Source: Daedaleopsis sinensis (lineage: Eukaryota; Basidiomycota; Agaricomycetes; Polyporales; Polyporaceae). Taken from it: DNA of 64,000 nucleotides. Every line of letters begins with the position of its first letter. The stretch's first letter is position 1. The notes under the pieces are model-generated. The model was given only the letters and a program-made list of their open reading frames with translations, was not told where the DNA came from and ran no database searches. Made by a program: the position numbers and the translations under genes. This document shows, piece by piece, positions 46,445-56,341 of the stretch. Where the stretch lies: assembly GCA_033807695.1 (NCBI GenBank), contig CM066306.1, forward strand, positions 1,860,001 to 1,924,000. The letters are read 5' to 3'.

Positions 46445-49294
46445 ATGGCACCAGCACGCTCTTCCGCCAACCGCGCTCGACGGGACCAGCCACAGCATGT
46501 TCCCCAAGCACAGAATGTACCTCCCCCTGTTGAAGAGGAAAACACGGCAGAGGATCTGTTTCTCGACCCCTTGATGGGCACGCCCCTCGCTATCTACGTG
46601 GAGAAGGACGTGGAGAACAGGGATGAGATTGTCGAGCTTATATCCGTACGTGACGCCTCCTTGCCCGTTCCCTTGTCGGCGACGCGCTTTCTGGCATACT
46701 ACACGCGTTGTTGGATACCGGATGATATTGGGATGCATGTAGTGGCAACTGCAAGCATCTACCAAACGTCTCGCTTCGAACATATCTAAGCAGGCAGACC
46801 ATCTCTAACGTTTGGTCTATCTGGGATATAGAAGTATGGTGGTATAGTATCCCCGGGATACAGTGGAGTCGCATACATCCTAGGTGAGCCTTTGAACAGG
46901 AATATCGCTGAACTCGGGAACGCGCGACTTACCGATCTTCCTTGCTTTCTAGTTGATCCTTATAAGGAATCCGGACAAAACCTATACCGCCAATATGTTG
47001 GAAAGAAGGGCAAGATCGTGCTCAACGCACAATGGGTCATTCGGTGTGTGGAGGCCGCCGCGCTGCAAACTTATCATACCAACTTCGGCGGATGCAAAGT
47101 TACGGGTACTGAGAAGTGAGTTGAGTTTCATACTCCAGTCTTAATCGTTAAACAACGATCTACGAACAGAGTCATACCTGTCGTACACCATCCTCCCCCT
47201 CCCCCTCCTCCGCAGCCCGAAGCGGGCCCGTCTATGCAACACATCCCTCAACAACCCACCCCTGAAGAAATGGGGCATCAAGTCCCTCCTGAGCAGTTTC
47301 AGCAGCAGCAGCAGCAGCAGCAACACCCACCCCAGCCTCAACACACATCGCATCAGCCACCTCTTCCTCCTCCTCATGGTCAGACCATGGTTCCCCCACC
47401 CCCTATGATGGGTCATCCTGGTCCAATCGTTCCCCATCCCAATTCCTTCCCATATCCTGTGTATGGTGCACCCATGGACGTCTCTCCTCGTGCATTGCAA
47501 CCTCCGACATCCGCACCTCCCCAGTCTTGGCAGGCGGCGAATGGCATCGCGCCGTCGCAAACACACCTGGCTCCTCCACCCCCGCCGCCCTCGGCCCCCC
47601 CTGCACCACCAGAACATCATATGATGGACCGGCATCCAGCTTATAGCGAAGAACAGTCCGCCTGGAATAATGGCTACCATCCGATGCAACCGCCTCCTCC
47701 AGGCATGCTACCTCAACCACCACCGGCAGATTTCCCGTACCGATATCGAGAAGACCAGACAACTGGTTGGGTGCCTGCGCCAGAGGGATATTACAATCAG
47801 CATGTGCGTGCACGCTCTACATCCACATACGAATTGAAACGTTGAGACGTATGCTCGCAGTACGAACAGCCCTACCATGAAGCACCTGATCAGTATATGG
47901 AAGAGGCCGGTCCCTCAAACCCGAACCCAAACCCTGAGCAACCGGCCGCTGAATCGCCAGACAAGTCAGGACGGGGCCGAAAACGTAACAAACTCCCGGT
48001 AACAAACGTTTTTGCTTTGTGACACGATGAACTCTCTGACCGGGGACACATGTAGCAGCAACCTGCCCCTCCCGCTACATCGTTAGTGGCCAATCGCCGC
48101 AACCCTCCTACGCGATCGCCAACTCCTCCTACACGGGTGATCAAGAGCACATATGGCGGGAACCTGTTTACTTCGGACGACATCTTGTATCTCAAGCGAT
48201 ACATCGACTATTGCCAAGAGCAGGGCTTGGTTTTGAGGTACGTCCCTTTCTGGTGTGTCCCTGTGTGCTTGGTCTGACTGCGTCATTGGATAGCCTACGA
48301 GAAATCTGCGAGCGAATAGCCGTTAAGGTATGCCACACCGTGTATCCTCGCCTCCAGTATGCTGATTGAGGTCTGTAGGCTCCTCATCACACGTAAGTCG
48401 CATGCAAGGAACGTACCCATTACGATAGGAGTTGATGTTTGCAACAGTTTCTACTCTTGGCGACGGTATTGCAACAAGCACAAGATCCGTTTGGGAGGTT
48501 ATGCTATGGACTTCGGTGAAGATGCGGACGGACACGAGATCCCACCCATGCCGGAGCCCGAAGCTGGTCCTAGCGATCCTCAGGACCCGGAGCAAGACAC
48601 TCCAGGGCTGCCCACGGGGTACGGACCCGGAGCAATAGCTGCTGCCTACCGAGCAGTTGCCGCAGACGCTCAGCGTGCACGCTCTCCGACGCCTCCGCGA
48701 GCGCTGTACCGAAGTACAACCGGCAAAGGTGTCGCGTTCACTGACGAGGATGTCATCTTCCTCGTCCGCTTCCTAGACTACCGGAGTCGACAACAACCGG
48801 AAGGGAAGCTGGATATGGTCACGTTTTGGAAGGATGTCGCGGCGAAGGTGCGCCGGACTTGTCCCGGCCTAGTACTCCTGCTGACTCGCTTGCCTTCATG
48901 TAGGCCCCCCATCACTCGCGAGCGTCTTGGATGAAGTTCTACAGGAGACACAAGCACGAACTACACCACACTCCTGGGGACGATCCGCTGCCTGCGCCTC
49001 CGGAGAAGAAGATGCGCTACAGTCGACAAGACGACATACTGCTCGCCAAATACTTCATCGACAAGCCGGAAGGAACGTCGGACAAGATCTTCCAGACGTT
49101 CGGCAGATTGGTGCGTCTTGCGATCGCGTTGCATGTGCTTATATGCGTAGGCTAACAGAGTGATTCTTTTCCAGCATACGCACCATCCGTGGAAAGGCTG
49201 GCAAGAGCATCATCGCATACACAAGCTCAAGATAGACCACCTCATCGGCCGCCTCTCCCGCGGCGAAAATATTGACGACGAGGCTGAGCAGTAG
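46445..49294 (+). CDS. RAP1: Rap1 telomere-binding protein with BRCT and three Myb repeats
   Basis: Eleven exons: 46445..46645, 46832..46883, 46953..47115, 47170..47803, 47861..47998, 48056..48237, 48294..48327, 48379..48392 (14 bp), 48448..48847, 48904..49110 and 49175..49294; 714 residues. A BRCT domain (about residues 36-137: LFLDPLMGTPLAIYV ... YGGIVSPGYSGVAYILVDP ... LNAQWVIRCVEAAAL) is followed by a Pro/Gln/His-rich linker with a poly-Gln run. Three Rap1-type Myb repeats start at FTSDDILYLKRYIDY, FTDEDVIFLVRFLDY and YSRQDDILLAKYFID; each ends in a (A/T)(P/H)H..W..(Y/H)..HK pattern. A C-terminal RCT domain is not visible. Rap1 homologues act in shelterin-like complexes at telomeres. The ATG is the first in frame; an upstream exon cannot be excluded. 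Confidence 0.82.
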
Positions 49295-49935
49295 CTGGCC
49301 TGGTATTTGCTGCAGCAAATCTGCCTCTACCTGTACTAATTGGCGGTCGCTCTCCTGACGGACCATTAATACGTTTCGCAAACTTAGTGATAGTTTCACG
49401 CTTACTCGATCAGTGACCTTTTTTGTTGAACTTCAATACGGGCGCGGAAGAGGAGTGGACTGTGAGCCATCTGCCTGACTACTCGCGGTGACACTCAGGC
49501 CCTCGAATTGGCAACATTTGTAGGTCGGACGGGCCTCGATGTGCGTTGCCGTTTCCGCAGTGGCTTTGAAGAGCGTGGATTTCAAATAAATGGCCCACTG
49601 TTTCTGACTCAGATAGGATATGGGCCTCCGTCTCGGGCGGACTGCGCAGTTATCCTTCTAGCTATCCCGAGTACGGGTTCGTCCTGACCTGTCCTGACAT
49701 AGAGCTGTAACTTCCAACATTTCTCTCACTACATCCGAACCAGGTGGTGTTGTCGGCCTGAGTCCGACACTGGCTCACAACGACAGTTCGGCGGTACTAC
49801 CCGAGGGTCGCCGAGCAAGATGTCTATGGCGTCGTCGACCATTGGCGATTGTGATCAGTATAAAACCGGTCAGTCTTCGAACAGTGGACCTACATCCCCA
49901 AGTCACCTTCAACACACATCTCTGAACACCCAGTC
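49295..49935. promoter_or_regulatory. Intergenic region upstream of the EthD gene
   Basis: 641 bp. Contains a TATA-like box (GATCAGTATAAAACCGG, 49852-49868) about 75 bases before the EthD-gene ATG. Otherwise no coding pattern. Confidence 0.5.
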
Positions 49936-50382
49936 ATGAGCCCGACTCCTGCCCCTTCCCTCCGCTCTGACCGAGTTCGTGCCGCAATCCTCATGACTCC
50001 AAAGGCTGGCATGTCAGCAGAGGAGTTTCGCAGCTACTGGCTCGATATTGCCATCGTGAAGCAGAACCTGACAAAGTACGAACAGGTACGCGCACATATA
50101 CCACCCTTGCAGCTATGCCCAATACTGACAATGATATCTCCAACAGTTCCACTTTGACCACAAGTATACCGCGGCGGTGACCTCCATGAACCCCGGCTAC
50201 ACCGTGCCGCTTCCGTACGCCGGCATGGCTACCTTCGAAGCGGAGTCCGTGGAAAAGATCTCTTCGCGGCCTTCCAGGACGAGGAATACCTCCGCGTAGT
50301 TTTCCCTTACGAGGAGAACTTCATGTCTAGGAAGGATGTGCAGATTCTTGGCGGACCGTTTGCTACAGTCCTTGGTGCCTAA
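49936..50382 (+). pseudogene. EthD-domain gene broken by a one-base frameshift
   Basis: Exon 49936..50085 and a second exon from 50147. The frame reads AAILMTPKAGMSAEEFRSYW, VKQNLTKYEQFHFDHKY and YAGMATFEAESVEKI, which fits the EthD family of small dimeric alpha-beta barrel proteins (about 110-130 residues) linked to degradation or polyketide tailoring. At 50259-50260 the frame shifts; the reading that ends TAG gives only random residues, while the neighbouring frame continues with FAAFQDEEYLRVVFPYEENF and a normal end at 50382. One base has been lost relative to the ancestor, or the assembly has an error. If real, the product is truncated by roughly a third and probably inactive. Confidence 0.7.
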
Positions 50383-50701
50383 AGGTGCCTAACCGTCGGT
50401 ATGTGATAGTATGAATAGAGAATAACTCACCAACTGCCGTTAGGTGTAATTTATATAAACTTATGATACTCTGTTCAGGGTACCGCGTGTCTTGGGGTAC
50501 CGGAATCTATCATTGTAATGCGATATGTGATCACCGCCTCCCTCAGGCTCACGAATACTATGATTGCCTATTTAGGTTGACACAGCCACAGCGGCTTATC
50601 TAGCAGCCGCCATGATCCTCTTGTTGTTGAAGTTGACGAGTTCTTCCACTTGAGTTCCGACCATACTCCCCCCGACTTAAGCAAATAAGTTCTGATTCTC
50701 A
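50383..50701. other. Intergenic, no gene seen
   Basis: 319 bp with a TATA-like run (TTTATATAAACTTATG near 50450) that could serve the downstream PHYHD1-like gene. Nothing else seen. Confidence 0.35.
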
Positions 50702-52210
50702 ATGTCAGAGGGAACTCTCGAGTATCTGACACCGGAGCAAGTCAACCAGGTTCGAACTTCGCTGTTATTATGGCTTGAACTTGAAGCTCTTGATAAGCTG
50801 ATACGGTTATATGACATTAGTTCCGCACAGATGGGTGAGCCAACTGGTTTCAGGCATATACGCAAAGTGCATCTAAACTGACAAAGATTCTCATAAGCTA
50901 CCTGAGGCTGCCTTACTTCCTGGAACCAGGCGAAGTCGAGGCGCTCCTCACTCGTTCAAGACAATTGTTGGATGATTTCAACATCGAGGACCATCCTCTT
51001 GTGAGTTGCACTGCGCATAATCCATGCGTATTATCTAGCAGGTGCTAATACCTGTGCCTTATAGACGAAATTCACTACCGGAGATGACAATCATGTCGGA
51101 GACGACTATTTCCTCACCTCTGGAGACAAGATCCGTTTCTTCCTCGAAGAAGATGCAGTCGACAAGGATGGCAAGCTTAACAGGGAGAAGCAGAGGGCCG
51201 TAAACAAGATCGGGCATGGTACATGCTTTACCTTATGCTCACAGCCCACGGTATTCACCTCCTGTTCATCCATAGGTCTTCACGAAATTGACCCTGTGTT
51301 CAGAAAGGTGACGTTAGAGAACGAGAAGATCAAAGCTGTAGCTCGAGATCTCCAATATCATCATGACCCCGTTGGTGAGTAGCTAATGTTTCGGCGAAGA
51401 AGATAAACCTAATGTGATCCATTCGCTCAGCTCTGCAGTCTATGGTGATATGCAAGCAGCCGCACATCGGCGGTGAAGGCAAGTGTTGCCTTTTGAGGTT
51501 CCTCTGGCTAGCGCTGAGACTCTCCTGCAGTGCCGGAGCATAATGATTCGTGAGCAAATCAGTATTCCATACGATACTGAGCAAGTAGCCTGAGCATCCT
51601 CGTACACTTTACTAACAGAACATTCCTGGTGAGCGTATACATCCAGGTCAGAGAGCTAAAATGACTCATTCTCGTCTTCACCAGTACACCAACCCACCCT
51701 CTGCGCTTGGATTCTGGATCCCACTTGAGAAGTGCACGCCCGAGAACGGTGCACTGTCATTCTTACCCGGCTCGCATCTCACCGCACCTATCACCAAACG
51801 TTTCGTGCGTGCGTCGGGTGGCGGAACCGGCTTCGAGCAACTCATACCGCCCGAAGAAGCTCCGCCCAACCCACAGGGGAAGTATATACTCGAAGCTTGT
51901 ACCCCCGGTACAAATTCCGCTTAGCCCATCTTATAACTACGACAAGCTAACGCGTCTCACGGCAGGCGATCTGGTACTTATTCACGGGAGCGTGCTGCAC
52001 AAGTCGGAACGGAACACGAGCGCGAACACACGCTTCGCGTACACGTTCCATATGATCGAGTCGCCCCCGTACGCAGAGTACGACGCGAAGAATTGGCTAC
52101 AGCCGACGCCGGAAACACCCTTCCCGCACATCCTTGACACTCCGAACCCTACCGTGGTCACTTCCGGTGGGTGCGTGAAAGGTCTACAGGTCTCGAAGTC
52201 CGAGTATTGA
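50702..52210 (+). CDS. PHYHD1-like Fe(II)/2-oxoglutarate dioxygenase
   Basis: Nine exons: 50702..50749, 50887..51000, 51065..51218, 51276..51374, 51431..51478, 51531..51549, 51619..51628 (10 bp), 51685..51907 and 51966..52210; 319 residues. It belongs to the phytanoyl-CoA dioxygenase family: start LEYLTPEQVNQ, LPYFLEPGEVEAL, IGHGLHEIDPVFRKVT, HIGGEVPEHNDSTFLYT with the iron-binding His-x-Asp (HND), ALGFWIPLEKCTPENGALSF, and the distal ligand in DLVLIHGSVLHKSERN followed by the 2-oxoglutarate-binding Arg region RFAYTFH. Substrate is unknown. Intron 5 (51479-51530) has a GC donor in a perfect AG|GCAAGT context. The junction of exons 1 and 2 is less sure than the rest. It converges with THI6. 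Confidence 0.85.
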
Positions 52211-52325
52211 GTATCCATGTATGAACTTCTTGAAGCTCGAGATCAATGTTGTATGTTGTACAGTACTGAATATACTGCAGCTTCTCTATTCTTCTGATCA
52301 ATGCGGTACGTTGATAAACCTGCAT

Positions 52326-54513
52326 TCAGATCACGTCAACCTTTGCGTATGCCGCGATCTTCTCTGGCGTAAGCGCGCCAAGCTCGTCGATAAGTGCTGG
52401 AAGGAATGTCCCACTGCCCTTAACGTCGGGCCGAGCCGCAGCCAACTCAGAAGCTACAGTGATGGCGAGCACCCTAGGAGCAGAGACATCATGAGCTTCT
52501 GACTGCATTCCAGTGTCCGGGTCCGAAGTGCACGAAAGCACCCTGGAACCGGTAAGAGGAAGTAGAGACTCACCCTCCGACGGCAGCAACGAGCATGTCC
52601 CCACGCGCGAGGTTGGCGTCCTCGACAGCATCATTTGCACGCTTGGTAGCTTCCGCCATGCTGGCACCGCCGCAGAACGTTGCGACGGCGGTGCCGACCA
52701 TGCAACCTGATCCGGTAATCTCTCCGAGGAGAGGATGTCCGTTGGAAAGCCGCACGACAGTTGTGCCGTCGGAGATGTAATCCGTTACCCCGGTCAGGAC
52801 AATAATCGCACCTGTAAACAGCACAGTAACGGTCAGCGCCTCGGCATAGATGCGACAGACGGAATAGAGAGCGGCGGCGGCGTACGTTCTTTCCTCGCAA
52901 GGTTGCGCACGAACCCTGCCGGGTCAGCGAAGCCACTGCCGAGGCTATCTACGCCTTTAGCCCGAACCTGAACAGAGGATGTGAGTGTCAACTTAGAGTG
53001 AGAGGGGCCTGATGAAGCATGCCTCTGTTGAGTTCGCGAGTGCTCCCAGCTCGGCCGAGTTTCCTTTGATGACAGTCGCCTGCCACGCGTTCAATAGTGC
53101 CGCAGCCGAGGTTCGACGATAGTCAGTCGCGCCGACGCCTACAGGGTCGAACACCACGGGCTTGCGTTTCTGGTTGTAGTTGAACCCTGTGCGCGAATGA
53201 GCAAACGGCGCGGGACGAAGATCGTACGAGATCTTCAAAAGTGTCGCGGGGGTGCACTAACCAGCAGAAAGCATCCCGTCGAGATTCTGAATTGTACCGA
53301 AATTGACTAGGAGTGCGCCAGCAACGTTCGCGAGATCTGCCATCTCTTCCGGTGCTGTCGCCATGATGGGGGATGCTCCGAGGGCAATGGTCGCATTTGC
53401 GGATTGGGTCGTGACTACATTGTTTGTGATCTGCAACGCCGTCGGTCAATAGTGCGTGTTATGCATGTTTGCGGAAAGACGTGCCTGGTGGACGAGTGGC
53501 GAGAACTGTTTTACTGCTGACAAGATATCGCCCACCCCTCGCTTGATAGATTCTGAGGCGTACAATGGAGGGAACGTAGAGAAACATGGGAGCGGGTTCG
53601 CTTTGAACGCTTGTACGACTGTAGCGATCCTCTTCGCTGCATTGCGGGGATCCGGAGAGGCAACAATGTCGCTCACGACGGCGAGTCCGTCCAAGCTACG
53701 TCCAGAAGTAGCGATGGATCCATGCAAACAGTGAAGAGCGTTCGTCGACTTGATCCCAGCTGCGTATACGATATTAGTATCAGTATCTGATGTTCACCAC
53801 TCATGGAGCAAAGAAAGCGCACCGATCGAGACGGCCTTGACGTCCGAGTCCTCGAGCGCATCTAAAAGTGTTCCTATGCCTCGTACTCCCACAATCGAAC
53901 TGGTCAGCTTCTTGGTTTGGGTTCCCCACACTGGGCCTAGGCCGACGTAGTCTACGCCATCCTGAACGGCTTTTCGGACATGGTCTACTGTGTTGCATGT
54001 CATGCCAATGATGGCGTTTTGTGGTAGGAGCTTCCGCGCGATATCGACGGGCATGTCCGTCTGCCCGATGTGGACACCATCTGCTCCGATTGCGAGAGCA
54101 ATGTCAATGCGGTCGTTAATGAGAATGGGCACGCCGTATTTGGAACAGATATCCTTAGTGCCTTGTGCGATCCGGAGGAACTTGACGCGTGTCAAACGTT
54201 TGCATTTACAGAAAGTGGTTGATGCCCGGACGTACCTCGCCAGTGTCGGCATCCTTTTCACGGACCTGGACGAGGGTAACGCCTCCTTTTATGGACTAGA
54301 TAGATAGCCATAAGCAATCAGACTGGGTGCTGTTCAGATAGTTGCTACTACTTCTTCCAATGATTCAAAATAATCCTGTAGTATGGTCTAGGGTCAGATC
54401 TGTCCCAGAAGTAGTTGATTACAGGAACACCGGTTGACTCTCGCCTTTCCTTGTGGTAGAAGTTCCCTGCCGGTGACGAGGTACAAAGAATAATCCACGG
54501 TCGGCTTCGCCAT
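52326..54513 (-). CDS. THI6: Thi6, bifunctional thiamine-phosphate synthase / hydroxyethylthiazole kinase
   Basis: Ten exons on the complement: 54445..54513, 54352..54375, 54236..54295, 53823..54180, 53485..53759, 53262..53430, 53023..53186, 52886..52967, 52574..52811 and 52326..52473; 528 residues. The N-terminal ThiE-like half has YSLYLVTGRELLP, GGVTLVQVREKDADTGE, VPILINDRIDIALAIGADGVHIGQTDMP and YVGLGPVWGT. The C-terminal ThiM-like half has FSPLVHQITNNVVTTQSANA, LGASPIMATAPEEM, KPVVFDPVGVGATDYRR and GEITGSGCMVGTAVATF. Together they phosphorylate hydroxyethylthiazole and couple it to the pyrimidine pyrophosphate, giving thiamine phosphate. Length and order match yeast Thi6. Introns 1, 5 and 7 have GC, not GT, donors. 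No TPP-riboswitch-like element was found upstream or in the introns. Confidence 0.92.
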
Positions 54514-54740
54514 GGCGGCGTTGGGCTGGCTGAGAGTCAAAGTGAGAGCGAGCGCCGGTCACGGCTGGGCAAGCTTGCAGGTAAGGCGGGCAGGCTGTGC
54601 TGTACAGCTAATACGATTGGATGAAGAATTGGAGGCGCCTGACGTAATTGATGCGCCTTTCAAGCGCCCCGCAGGAGATGGTACCGACTCAAAGCTGTGC
54701 CACAAGAGGGGGGCACCGGCAGATGCCGGGACCGGCGCTA

Positions 54741-54795
54741 GGAGGGGGGAGGGGGGTCCCGGGGTCCTTATTGCACTTCGGGGATACCCCTTGGG
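54741..54795 (+). repeat. Short interspersed motif, copy A
   Basis: A G-rich run, then GTCCC, then CCTTATTGCACTTCG (54766-54780), then TACCCC. The same arrangement recurs 850 bp away. Confidence 0.6.
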
Positions 54796-55590
54796 AAATT
54801 TGTTTGGACGTTTTGCAGGATGTACTGAAAGCTAATCTAGAGCTCACAACGACTCATTACAGCTTACTTGCCTCTCACCGGTCTTGAACTTAGGCTGGCC
54901 ATGACAACTCTAAGTACAGTGACTAGAGTTCTCGGCGCTTGCCAAAGTATTACTACCCATTCAAGCCAAATATGATTACATAACTTTACCCAAGTTCTAA
55001 GCACGACCGTGATGGGCAAGGGCGCCCTTTTCCCTGCCATCTCCGGAAATTGGACAGAGTAAGTATGATTGCCTTTGCTTTCGCGCGTGTCGAGGCCCGA
55101 AAAGAGGAAGGGATAGATATCTAATGGTTGTCTCAATATTTCCTTCAAGTTGGCAGGTAGGGAAAAGGGCATTCAAGTTTGCGCGTCGTCAAGTGCATCT
55201 TGTCAAATATGTCACTTACTCTCTACAGTAGCTACTACTATCCAGTTAAATTATGCCACACACTGGGATGTGCTTTTATCTTCAATCAAATGGACATGAC
55301 TGATATTACTACGCAAAGGTTTTGAAACTAAATACTCCAAGGTTGGCGATAGTCACGAAATCATTATACTGACTACGGTATCTCCTGCTTAGGGCTGTCT
55401 CATACAGATTCTAATGTCTCAGACTCTCTGGAGCTTCTACTGATGCTCTTGATCCCTGTTAATGCATCTAAACTCGTGGGGAACCTGCTGGCAGTGACCT
55501 AGAGTGACCTGCCCGGAGGTGTTGGGCGTCTTCGTTTCTCCTTTGGGATATGTTATGTCAGAGAATATACCTTATATAGTGCTTTCCCAC

Positions 55591-55650
55591 GGGGGGAGGG
55601 GGAGGGGGGGTCCCCAGAAACCCCTTATTGCACTTCGCCTACCCCGGTAC
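55591..55650 (+). repeat. Short interspersed motif, copy B
   Basis: G-rich run, GTCCCC, CCTTATTGCACTTCG (55623-55637) and TACCCC in the same order and direction as copy A. Likely remnants of one repeated element. Confidence 0.6.
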
Positions 55651-56341
55651 GATTTTCACTTCATGCCCCCCTCTTGCTGTGCCATATCCGAGTCCGAGTC
55701 TCCAGATGCGCGAAACGATTTCAACGTTAACAGCCTTCTGAATCTGTGCTCCTCCTACACTGCCATGTGCATATACTCACCACCATTCGCCGTTGCTGAT
55801 TTTTCTCAGGCCACGTACTCTAAGCATTGCAACCTTTGATTGAATCTAATGTTTTAGGGCTTAGTGACGACTCGTCGGTCTGAACCAGAGAGAAAGATCC
55901 ACTATGCGACGAGATTCGGGCAGCGGCATTCATCGTATGGCATTTGAAGATGATTTTCAGCAGTCTAGTAAGTCTATTACGCTCTATATGCTACTCGTAC
56001 TCACTACAATCTAGTCAACATCTAGTACATAAGTTGTCAGTACCAGTGGCAATACATATCCGAGTCGCCGATACGGTGCTTCGGTTCGTATTAAAACATT
56101 GACTCAGTCAAGATCGGCTCCGATGGTGTGGCAAGATCATGCTTGCCAACATGTCCACACAAGATGAGGGTAGGGACCACATCACGTATACAACAACGTG
56201 GTTATCGAAGTAACGTTTCAGCGCTGAACGCATGTTTTGTCCTTGACTGACGTGGCCGCAGACTGCAACTGCCTAGTACATAGTAGCTGGGACGTCCCTG
56301 ACGGCACACATACTCACAATCCTCCCTCTCCCTACTGCGAC

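Larger units (their letters stand above)
54514..56341. other. Intergenic region between THI6 and the Hsp70 gene
   Basis: 1.8 kb, the shared 5' side of two divergent genes, with AT-richer sequence than its surroundings. No gene is recognised. Two copies of a G-run plus CCTTATTGCACTTCG motif lie inside it (entered separately). Confidence 0.4.

Noticed and set aside
50702..52210. PHYHD1-like dioxygenase as a TET/JBP gene carried by the transposon
   Set aside because: It is a phytanoyl-CoA-type enzyme by motif, lies 26 kb away and outside the element ends.
54514..54760. TPP riboswitch for THI6
   Set aside because: No conserved TPP-aptamer core was seen upstream of the gene or in its introns.
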